NCBI GenBank assembly: GCA_030835065.1
Contig: JAUQWR010000837.1
Coordinates: 1 to 11,050, forward strand
DNA from: Candidatus Kapaibacterium sp.
GTDB taxonomy: Bacteria; Bacteroidota; Ignavibacteria; Kapaibacteriales; UBA2268
DNA: 11,050 nucleotides
Direction: 5' to 3'
This document shows positions 1-7,123 of the stretch, piece by piece. The translations under genes and the position numbers were made by a program. Position 1 is the stretch's first letter. Every line of letters starts with the position of its first letter. The notes beneath the pieces were generated by a model. That model saw only the letters and a program-made list of their open reading frames with translations. It was not told the DNA's origin and did not search any database.

Positions 1-2760
1 AACACCTTCGCTTGCTTGTCTGAACGGTTCAAAAATTTGGGTTAAGCTATTTGGATTAATACCAATACCCGAATCACTTATTTTTATCAAACCGAAAGTA
101 AGTCCGTTTTCGAAATACCTGTTAGTTTCTAATTTGATAAATCCTTCGTTAGTGAATTTGACAGCATTATCAACAAGATTAAACATTACTTGATTGAGTA
201 AATAAGAATCAGATTCGATAATTAAATCGTCGCTATTGCATTCAATCTCAAGATTAAGATTTTTAGAAATAACCATTTTCTTGAAGTTTTCAGAGGCATT
301 TTTGACAAATTCATCGATTCTAATTGGAACAGGTTTGATTTTTAGATTATTTGACTCAATTTCTGATAGTGCCAGCAAAGAGTTGAGAGTATTTCTAAGT
401 CTGATTGCTGAGTCGTGAATATATTCAGAAAGATCAATATGCTCATTTACATCATTGGAATTTGAAATCAATTGAGCAAAACCAATAATGCCATTTAATG
501 GAGTTCTCAATTCATGCCCCAAATTGCCTAATATTATACTTTTTAGCTTATTTGCTTCTTCTAATTGATGTTTAGCTGTTTGAAGTGCTTCTTCGGCGCT
601 TTTTCTTTCGCTTATATCTTTGGTATAAACCAAGATTGTATCATCATTAAGAGTAACTGCATCGAAAAGTATATGTGAAAAACTCAAATCGGCTTTTTGA
701 ATTTTAAATTCAGAATGGATATGACCTTTATTTAATAATTCATTTAATTTATCATTATCAAAATAATTAGTATAGTCGTTGAATATTTCTTTTATATTCA
801 ATATTCTTAGTTTATCAATATTGTATCCGGTAATTTTTTCAGCACCAGTATTTGTTTCGATAATATTAAGATTTTTATCAAGTATAAAAATACCATCAGG
901 AGCAAAATCGACATAACTTTTAAATTTTTCTTCGCTTCTCGATAAAGCAATTTCAGAATTTTTTCTTTCAGTAATATCTCTAATATGTTGAGCTACCATA
1001 ATCACTTTATTATTGGAATCAAATACAGGGAAAACGTTGATTTCTCTGAATCTGCCTTGATCAGTCTTTTCTTCTAAATCTTTAATTGGTACTCCAGTTT
1101 TAAAAACTTTAATAATATGGCAATCAGGGCATGGTGCATCATGATTCATATAAGCTTTAAAACAAAATGGATTGTTTGCTCGTTCTGCGGGTGATAAGTG
1201 TTCATATCCATGCCAATTACTCATCAAAATTCTAAGATTTGCATCATGAACTGTGAGCAGATCCGGTATAGAATTAAACACATTTGTAAGCAATGCCTCA
1301 GATTTCTTTAGGGCATTTTCATTGTTTATTCTTTCGATTTCTGCAGCAGCTCTCATCGAAAATATTTGCATCAAGTTTTTAGCTAAATCAGATTGGTCAA
1401 TTTTGCCATTACTCATTACTGCAAGTATGCCTAGAGGCTCTCCACTCAATGAATATAGAGGAATACCCATATATGAATTAACTTCTAGATGAACCAGGTC
1501 TTCATCCTCTGGAAAGAGTTCTCTTACATTATCATTAAAAACACATAATCCTTCTTGAAATACTTGTTCGCAAGGAGTATTTTTTAATGAATAGGAAAAA
1601 TTGTTAATAAAATCAGGTGATTTATAAATTGCAATTGTATTAACTCTATAGCGTTCTTTATCATAATCACCAATAGTAGCCACAGAGCAATTCAGAACCT
1701 GAGCAAGGTTAAGAATCAAATCTTTAAAGAATTGTTCACCAGTAGATGACGACGTACCTTCTAGTACAGCTCTAAGTGAAGATGAAGATTTTTTTCTTTC
1801 TTCAATTTCGTACTCGAGGGATTTATTAATCGTCCTTATTTCTTCTGTTGCTTTTTGAACTTGTTTTCTAAATATATAAATAGCCAAAAAAGACAAAGCT
1901 AAAAGTAATACAATAGAGATGACAGTAATAATAAGCCAACGAGGAATTTCATTATTAACAGTGAGTGGGAAGAGCCACTTATTAATAATTTTGTTATATT
2001 CACCATCTTTGTTCTTTTTCCATTCTTTTAGATATCTATCTGTTGTGTTCAGAATATATGAGTGATTACCTTTTGGAGAAGCAAAATAAATATGAAATGG
2101 ATTGATAATAATTGAAGTTCTGGTTACTTTATATTTGTTTTCGCTTGAATATCCGAAAGAATTGGCAGTGACACCTGCGTCTAGTTCACCATTTTGTATT
2201 GAATTAAAAATATCAACAAATGTACCTTTATATACATATTCGCATTGAATACCAAACTTAGTACACATATCTATAAAGTTTTGTCCGTTAACATCATTTT
2301 TCATTATTCCAATTTTCTTTCCATTCACATCAAAAATATTATTGATGCTAACATTTTGATTTGCATAGAGAATACTCCAAACAGTAAAAGATGGTTGGCT
2401 TCCATAATCTAAAAATAGAGTTCTTTCTTCTTTGTAGGCTACACTAGTAACTAAATCAACTTCATGCCTCTTAGCTCTTTCCAAACCTTCAGCCCATGTA
2501 CCCGGAACAAATTCCAGTTCCCAATTTTCGTGCTTCGCAATTTCTTTTAGCATATCAGCATAAAAGCCATCGGCTTTGCCTTCACTATTCATAAATATTG
2601 CTGGATAAAATGGAAAGACAGCTACTCTTACTTTGAGTGGTGCATCTTGCGAAAGAATTGTAATTGGATTAATTACTAATATTATAATCGTAATTAATTG
2701 AATTAATCTATTTGAAAAACTAAAGTTCTTTTTCAATAATATTTGCCCAAATTTTATCAT
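1..2760 (-). CDS. Sensor histidine kinase with periplasmic solute-binding domain, GAF and two PAS domains (3' partial)
   Basis: The frame is open from an ATG at 2758-2760 to the left edge, giving 920 residues without a stop; the C-terminus is missing. Residues 1-38 form a signal peptide (KK, then a hydrophobic stretch ending near LSQ-DA). Residues about 42-266 resemble a family-3 extracellular solute-binding domain (RVAVFPFYPAIF, GKADGFYADMLKEIA, and GELDAGVTAN near its end). One membrane span lies at 275-297, followed by a charged coiled segment (298-323), a GAF-like domain (about 325-470), PAS 1 (about 480-600) and PAS 2 (about 600-713), each PAS ending in DITERK/DISERK. HisKA follows with phospho-acceptor His749 in GHELRTPLNG, then the HATPase N-box (NLVDNAVKF, Asn865) and G1 box (ISDSGIGI, Asp896). 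The G2 box falls outside. It probably senses a small periplasmic ligand and phosphorylates a response regulator that is not visible here; a fused receiver beyond the edge is possible. PAS 1 carries C533, C544 and C547, so metal or redox sensing is conceivable. Ligand unknown. Confidence 0.93.
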   Translation of the reverse strand, partial: MIKFGQILLKKNFSFSNRLIQLITIIILVINPITILSQDAPLKVRVAVFPFYPAIFMNSEGKADGFYADMLKEIAKHENWELEFVPGTWAEGLERAKRHEVDLVTSVAYKEERTLFLDYGSQPSFTVWSILYANQNVSINNIFDVNGKKIGIMKNDVNGQNFIDMCTKFGIQCEYVYKGTFVDIFNSIQNGELDAGVTANSFGYSSENKYKVTRTSIIINPFHIYFASPKGNHSYILNTTDRYLKEWKKNKDGEYNKIINKWLFPLTVNNEIPRWLIITVISIVLLLALSFLAIYIFRKQVQKATEEIRTINKSLEYEIEERKKSSSSLRAVLEGTSSSTGEQFFKDLILNLAQVLNCSVATIGDYDKERYRVNTIAIYKSPDFINNFSYSLKNTPCEQVFQEGLCVFNDNVRELFPEDEDLVHLEVNSYMGIPLYSLSGEPLGILAVMSNGKIDQSDLAKNLMQIFSMRAAAEIERINNENALKKSEALLTNVFNSIPDLLTVHDANLRILMSNWHGYEHLSPAERANNPFCFKAYMNHDAPCPDCHIIKVFKTGVPIKDLEEKTDQGRFREINVFPVFDSNNKVIMVAQHIRDITERKNSEIALSRSEEKFKSYVDFAPDGIFILDKNLNIIETNTGAEKITGYNIDKLRILNIKEIFNDYTNYFDNDKLNELLNKGHIHSEFKIQKADLSFSHILFDAVTLNDDTILVYTKDISERKSAEEALQTAKHQLEEANKLKSIILGNLGHELRTPLNGIIGFAQLISNSNDVNEHIDLSEYIHDSAIRLRNTLNSLLALSEIESNNLKIKPVPIRIDEFVKNASENFKKMVISKNLNLEIECNSDDLIIESDSYLLNQVMFNLVDNAVKFTNEGFIKLETNRYFENGLTFGLIKISDSGIGINPNSLTQIFEPFRQASEGV

Positions 2761-2949
2761 CAATCTACCCTTAGCCAAAATAACACATTTGACCCATTTA
2801 GCCAACGAAAAAACAAAAAGATTGTTTTATATATTTATAATAGTCAAAACTTTATGAATTTATTCAATTTGTTTTTTCATTCAGTATTAATTTTATAAGT
2901 TTGAATATTGGAATAGAGACAAATGTAAAATTTTATCGAAGGAAATATA
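2761..2949. promoter_or_regulatory. Divergent intergenic region, probable promoters for kinase and TonB receptor
   Basis: This 189-base, very AT-rich gap separates two divergently transcribed genes and so should hold both promoters. On the plus strand, TTGAAT (2901-2906) and TAAAAT (2926-2931) are separated by 19 bases, a loose sigma-70-like pair close to the receptor gene. On the minus strand, TTGACT (2842-2847) is a plausible -35 element for the kinase, but no good -10 lies at the right distance. No cobalamin-box or other riboswitch signature was seen. The region is inferred from gene layout; the individual boxes are weak. Confidence 0.4.
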
Positions 2950-4836
2950 ATGAAGCAATTCATTGTATTATTTTTTTTGGGGACAATGAGTGTTTTTGCT
3001 CAAGAATATAAGACCGATCCTGTTACTGTATCTGCACAAAGAATACCCAGTTTATACTCTGAAAATGCAAGAGTCTTATCAATAATATCAAAAGAAGATA
3101 TTCAAAAAACTAATGCATCGACAATTAATGAATTGTTGGAGTATGTTGCATCTGTAGATGTCCGCCAACGTGGTACTCCTGGAGCACAAGCTGATATTTC
3201 AATTCGTGGAGGTAGTTTCGATCAGACTCTTATTCTCATTGATGGTATACCATTTAATGATCCACAAACCGGACATCATAATACTAATCTGCCTATAGAT
3301 TTGAATGATATAAATTCTATTGAAGTAATTGAAGGTGCTTCTGCAAGGTCTTTAGGTATTAATTCTTTTAGTGGTGCTATTAATATAATTACGAATAATA
3401 GCAAATCCAATAATATTAATGCATCAGTAAAATTTGGCGAAAATGCTTTCCAAAAATATTCAGTGTCAGGGAAAACATATCTGGACAATTTTTCTATTTT
3501 TGCCTCATATAATAAGAATAAATGCGATGGCTACATCGATAATACTGATTTAAATTCCCAAAGTATTTACTCTGGTATTGGATGGGCTGCTAATGAATTG
3601 TCTGTTGTTTATAAATTCGGATATATGGACAAAAAATTTGGTGCAAATAGCTTTTATACTCCTGCTTATCCTAATCAATACGAAGAAGTTAATTCTTTGT
3701 TTAATGCTTTAAGCTTTAAAAAAATTGGTGATTTCAATCTCGATATTGCTGCTTATTGGCGAATTCACGACGATAAGTTTTTATTGAATAGGCAGATTAA
3801 AGACAAATTCAATTTCCATACCGGTAATCTCTATGGTATTGATGTGAAATCCTACATTTCTAGCTTTATCGGAAAAACAGCATTTGGTTTTTCTTTTAAA
3901 CAACAAGAAATCAAGAGTACTGTTCTTGGAAAAAAATTATCAAGTCCTGAAAAAATAAGTGGCGAAAATGCATATTATAAATATTCTGACTCAAGATCTA
4001 ATATTGACTTTTTTATTGAGCAGACTTATAAATATTCTAACTTTATGATATCTGCCGGTGCTTTGTTCAACATTAACTCAGATTACGACAATCATACAGT
4101 TGGTGGAATTGATTTAAGCTATAAACTTGATGAAAACTTTACTTTGTTTTCATCTTTGAATCAATCATTAAGGCTGCCTACTTTTACTGATTTATATTAC
4201 AGCGATCCTTTGCATAAGCCTAATCCTAATCTAAAACCTGAATTTGGTTTAAATATCGAACTTGGTACAAAATTATCTTTTGAAAAATTGACAGCTCAAA
4301 TTGCTATATTTAAAATGATTGGCAAAGATATGATAGACTGGGTGATGCCTCTGGATTCTACTAAATGGGAGCCTGCAAATCTAACAGAAATTATTAATAA
4401 TGGTATTTCTGGTTCAATTAAATATTTCCCTAATTTTGAATTGCTTTCTGATATTAATATTAGTAGCTTTCGTGTAGAATACTTGTATCAATTCCCTGAA
4501 AAAACTAAACTTGATGGTTTGAAATCCAAATATGCTATGAATTTTTTAAGACATAAGATCAATTTTGCATTTGATGTAATGTTTTTCGAAAGTTTAAATT
4601 TATCGATTAACCAATCTTATTCTGAAAGACTAGGAACTTATGTTGATTTTAAAACCAAAAAATCTAAAGATTTTGCACCGGTAGGATTGACTGATATAAA
4701 GCTAAATTATAAATATCATTATTTCGATTTTTATGTGGAAATGAATAATATTTTCGATAGAAAATATATGGATATTAGTAATCTTATTCAACCCGGACGC
4801 TGGATTTTAGCTGGAATTAACGTCAAATATGAATAG
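2950..4836 (+). CDS. TonB-dependent outer-membrane receptor
   Basis: This 628-residue protein is an outer-membrane active-transport receptor that would take up a ligand using energy from the TonB-ExbBD complex. The signal peptide is residues 1-17 (MKQFIVLFFL..., cleavage near VFA-Q). A possible TonB box is TDPVTVSA (22-29). The plug domain spans about 40-150, with SKEDIQKTNASTINELLEY, ISIRGGSFDQTLILIDGIPFNDP (84-105) and the closing IEVIEGASARSLGINSFSGAINIIT. The rest is a strand-rich barrel with a receptor-like C-terminus (NIFDRKYMD...PGRW). The length is close to small receptors such as the cobalamin receptor BtuB, but the substrate cannot be read from sequence. It is too short for a SusC-type receptor and has no visible CarboxypepD-like N-terminal domain. 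The final residue is Glu rather than the usual aromatic. An AAGGA Shine-Dalgarno (2939-2943), six bases before the ATG, supports the start. It is transcribed divergently from the sensor kinase and followed by its own terminator. Confidence 0.92.
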   Translation: MKQFIVLFFLGTMSVFAQEYKTDPVTVSAQRIPSLYSENARVLSIISKEDIQKTNASTINELLEYVASVDVRQRGTPGAQADISIRGGSFDQTLILIDGIPFNDPQTGHHNTNLPIDLNDINSIEVIEGASARSLGINSFSGAINIITNNSKSNNINASVKFGENAFQKYSVSGKTYLDNFSIFASYNKNKCDGYIDNTDLNSQSIYSGIGWAANELSVVYKFGYMDKKFGANSFYTPAYPNQYEEVNSLFNALSFKKIGDFNLDIAAYWRIHDDKFLLNRQIKDKFNFHTGNLYGIDVKSYISSFIGKTAFGFSFKQQEIKSTVLGKKLSSPEKISGENAYYKYSDSRSNIDFFIEQTYKYSNFMISAGALFNINSDYDNHTVGGIDLSYKLDENFTLFSSLNQSLRLPTFTDLYYSDPLHKPNPNLKPEFGLNIELGTKLSFEKLTAQIAIFKMIGKDMIDWVMPLDSTKWEPANLTEIINNGISGSIKYFPNFELLSDINISSFRVEYLYQFPEKTKLDGLKSKYAMNFLRHKINFAFDVMFFESLNLSINQSYSERLGTYVDFKTKKSKDFAPVGLTDIKLNYKYHYFDFYVEMNNIFDRKYMDISNLIQPGRWILAGINVKYE

Positions 4837-4867
4837 ATTAATTCAAACAAAATGATTATTAAGGTTT

Positions 4868-4896
4868 GGTCGTTCCCTTTTGGTACGACCTTTTTT
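4868..4896 (+). terminator. Rho-independent terminator after the TonB receptor gene
   Basis: GGTCGT (4868-4873) pairs with ACGACC (4885-4890) in a six-base stem. The loop can close further by a CC/GG pair (4875-4876 with 4882-4883). A run of six T follows directly (4891-4896). It begins about 30 bases after the receptor stop and ends before the next gene's ribosome binding site, so it should separate the receptor transcript from the downstream gene. Confidence 0.85.
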
Positions 4897-4939
4897 GTAT
4901 CTTTTGATAATTTGATTATATTGTCTAAAAGGATTTGGC

Positions 4940-6043
4940 ATGGATATAAATATTAAAATTAATGAATTAAATGTTGATGAAATTATCAGTTGTTTAAATA
5001 CTGTCGAAAATCCTTATTATTTGATTGAAAATTACGAAGATTATGCAAAAAAAATAGTTAAACTTGCTAAAACTATTTGTATTAGGAATGAAGATAATAA
5101 ACCCATTTCTTTTATACTTTATTACGACAACCAAGATGATATTTTCATTTCTATGGTATGGACTGATAAGCTGCATCAAGGCAAGTCTTATGCCCAACAA
5201 TTATTAACTTATATTATAGATAACACTTATAAAGATATTGTTCTCGAGGTAAGCAAATCAAATCCGGCAGTCAAACTTTATTCTAAATTAAAATTTCAAA
5301 TAATTGAAGCTGATGAAGCAAATTATAGGATGAAGTATTGCAAACGCCTATCAATTATGCAACCCTATTGCTTCCCTTATATTGGATATTTTAATTTAAT
5401 TGAAGCAAGCGAGAAAATTATATTTTATGACGATGTTAATTTCATTAATAGGGGATGGATTAATAGAAACAGAATAACGGTGAACGGCAAAGATTATATG
5501 TTTACTATTCCTCTCCAAAATCAAAGCCAAAACAAATTAATCAATGAGATAAAACCATTGATTAATGATAAATTTAAAAATAAGTTCGTCAAGCAACTCG
5601 AAATGGCTTACCCATATTCTCCAAACAAAAGTGAAATCATAGATAGAATAAAGATTTTACTCGACAATGAATATAATTCTATTGCTTTATTAGCTGTGAA
5701 TACAATCAAGCTGGTTTATGATTATATAGGTATAAGCTTTCAATATGAAATGTCCTCAATTAATTCTCCACAGACAAAAGGGATGGAAAAAGCAGATAGA
5801 TTAATTAGTATATGTAAAGAAAATAATTATAAAAACTATATAAACCCAATCGGTGGAATTGAATTGTATTCTAAAGAATATTTCAGAACCAAATCAATTA
5901 ATTTGAATTACTTAAAAGCTAAATCAAGAAAATATAAACAGAATTCGACTGAGTTTATACCATTTTTATCAATTATTGATATAATGATGAATAATAATAG
6001 GGAAGATATAATATCTATGATGCGGGATTATGATATTATTTAG
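4940..6043 (+). CDS. GNAT-like acetyltransferase / WbqC-family fusion protein
   Basis: This 367-residue cytoplasmic protein has two parts. Residues about 45-131 look like a GNAT N-acetyltransferase: a beta-strand pair (NKPISFILYYDNQDDIFISMVW), an acetyl-CoA loop-like HQGKSYAQQLL (79-89), and NPAVKLYSKLKFQI (108-121), matching the family's N-x-A-x-x-L-Y-x-K-x-G-F motif but with Lys in place of Gly before Phe. Residues 135-367 are a WbqC-like domain: IMQPYCFPYIGYFNLIEASEKIIFYDDVNFINRGWINRNRI (139-179) is the family signature, and about 230 residues is its usual size. WbqC-family proteins are found in O-antigen and other glycan clusters, where a role in making or attaching acylated amino sugars has been suggested; the exact reaction is not known to me. 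A fused acetyltransferase fits modification of a sugar or amino acid, as inference. AAAAGGA (4927-4933) precedes the ATG at good spacing. The gene follows a terminator, so it probably has its own promoter, and its stop overlaps the convergent neighbour. Confidence 0.88.
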   Translation: MDINIKINELNVDEIISCLNTVENPYYLIENYEDYAKKIVKLAKTICIRNEDNKPISFILYYDNQDDIFISMVWTDKLHQGKSYAQQLLTYIIDNTYKDIVLEVSKSNPAVKLYSKLKFQIIEADEANYRMKYCKRLSIMQPYCFPYIGYFNLIEASEKIIFYDDVNFINRGWINRNRITVNGKDYMFTIPLQNQSQNKLINEIKPLINDKFKNKFVKQLEMAYPYSPNKSEIIDRIKILLDNEYNSIALLAVNTIKLVYDYIGISFQYEMSSINSPQTKGMEKADRLISICKENNYKNYINPIGGIELYSKEYFRTKSINLNYLKAKSRKYKQNSTEFIPFLSIIDIMMNNNREDIISMMRDYDII

Positions 6044-6678
6044 TGTCTGAAGTATTTAGGTTTGTAATAGCCGTCGTATTTGACAATTTTTGAAATTGTT
6101 TCTGCTTCTCTTACCATAGGAAGCAATTCTTGGAGATGCTTTCTTAGAACAAGTAATCTTTGGTTTTCTGTCATTTTTTCCAAAACTTCTTGCTTCTGCT
6201 CTAAAGTAAGTCCACATTTTTGAGCAATATAATACGATGGAGTATTATTAGGAAGGTCATTAGGATTTAATTTGTCAATATTGATAATTGAAACAGAGCT
6301 TGCAATTTCATTAAAGAGTTCTATTGTAGATTCGAGCAGATCTTGGCTTAAAATATCATTAACATCTTCAATAAAATCGACATTCGCAATATAAAAAGGA
6401 GCTTCGCCATCAGAAATACTATTGATTTTAAATCTTTTGGTGCCTGTAACTATAATATCCATTTTGCCATCATCATAACGTTTAATCAAATCTGAAATAT
6501 AGACGGCAGTACCAATATCTTTTAGTTTAGATTTAATGTTTAAAACAATACCAAAGTGAGTCTGGTTTTTGAGAGAATTATTGACAAGAGTTTTATATCT
6601 TTCTTCAAAAATATGAAGGGGAAAGGCAGATTCCGGAAAAACAACAGCAGCCAGTGGGAATAGAGGAATGCGTTCCAT
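6040..6678 (-). CDS. Stand-alone LON substrate-binding-domain protein
   Basis: This 212-residue protein corresponds to the N-terminal (substrate-binding) domain of Lon protease without the AAA+ ATPase or peptidase domain. The start IPLFPLAAVVFPESAFPLHIFEERYKTLV (4-32) is the family signature. GIVLNI, GTAVYISDLIKRYDDGKMDIIVTGTKRFKI and a helical C-terminal half (about 115-200, with EQKQEVLEKMTENQRLLVLRKHLQELL) complete the fold. No Walker motif or Ser-Lys dyad is present, so it cannot be a protease itself; a role in binding or presenting protein substrates is the usual inference for such proteins, and the true function is unknown. Its ATG shares one base with the stop codon of the RsbW-like gene (TAATG), implying coupled translation. 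It is the last gene of the minus-strand string, and its TAA overlaps the stop of the convergent GNAT-WbqC gene by four bases. No terminator was seen at this junction. Confidence 0.9.
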   Translation of the reverse strand: MERIPLFPLAAVVFPESAFPLHIFEERYKTLVNNSLKNQTHFGIVLNIKSKLKDIGTAVYISDLIKRYDDGKMDIIVTGTKRFKINSISDGEAPFYIANVDFIEDVNDILSQDLLESTIELFNEIASSVSIINIDKLNPNDLPNNTPSYYIAQKCGLTLEQKQEVLEKMTENQRLLVLRKHLQELLPMVREAETISKIVKYDGYYKPKYFRH

Positions 6679-7115
6679 TACTGATTATTTCCGTTACCAT
6701 TGATTTTGAATAACATTTTTACAGTTGTTCCGCTTGGGCTTGGAAAATAATCTACTTGGTCTAATAAGGATTTAATAATAAAAACGCCTCTGCCATTTTC
6801 TTTAAGCAGATTTTCAGGATCGCGTGGATCGGCTAATCGTTCAGGATCAAAACCAGTGCCTTGATCTTTAATTACAATGAGTATATCAATATTCGTTACT
6901 TCGATTTCAACTTCAACTTTCTTAGCAGGATCAAGTTTATTACCATGAACAATTGCATTGTTGAAAGCTTCTGTAACAGCAATCAACAAGTTGTAAAACC
7001 TATCATCAGCTATGTTTACTAATTGTTTGAGCCTGCACAATACCGGCTCAATCTTCGTCATCGATGCTTTTTCGCTCGAAAAATATTCTCTTTGCGAATA
7101 AATCAAATTTCCCAT
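6678..7115 (-). CDS. RsbW-like ATP-binding protein (anti-sigma / serine kinase HATPase domain)
   Basis: A single HATPase domain of about 145 residues, the size and shape of RsbW/SpoIIAB-type serine kinases that hold a sigma factor and phosphorylate an anti-sigma antagonist. Counting from the ATG at 7115, visible elements are the N-box EAFNNAIVHGNK (49-60, with the Mg-ligand Asn), G1 DQGTGF (84-89), G2 GRGVFIIKSLLD (108-119) and G3 SGTTVKMLF. There is no HisKA domain or membrane segment. No sigma factor or STAS antagonist is encoded nearby, so the target is unknown. A TTG at 7127 would add four residues and overlap the upstream stop as TTGA; I prefer the ATG because a GAGCGGG stretch lies just before it, but either is possible. 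It lies between the barrel gene and the LON-domain gene, which overlaps it by one base. Confidence 0.86.
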   Translation of the reverse strand: MGNLIYSQREYFSSEKASMTKIEPVLCRLKQLVNIADDRFYNLLIAVTEAFNNAIVHGNKLDPAKKVEVEIEVTNIDILIVIKDQGTGFDPERLADPRDPENLLKENGRGVFIIKSLLDQVDYFPSPSGTTVKMLFKINGNGNNQ

Positions 7116-7123
7116 TAACCCGC

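Noticed and set aside
236..1492. Two plus-strand open frames (236-418 and 1253-1492)
   Set aside because: Both lie antisense inside the continuous, motif-rich kinase frame and have no recognisable domain; they are shadows.
2761..2949. Cobalamin riboswitch upstream of the BtuB-sized receptor
   Set aside because: No B12-box-like sequence or suitable stems were seen, and the gap is short and nearly all A/T.
3276..3488. Minus-strand open frame inside the TonB receptor gene
   Set aside because: It overlaps the conserved plug domain of the receptor and encodes nothing recognisable.
4994..5200. Minus-strand open frame inside the GNAT part of the GNAT-WbqC gene
   Set aside because: Antisense to a frame with clear GNAT motifs; no recognisable product or start signal.
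6083..6099. Inverted repeat ACAATTT-TTG-AAATTGT as a terminator for the convergent genes
   Set aside because: It is AT-rich with only a seven-base stem, lies within the LON-domain coding sequence and has no T-run after it.
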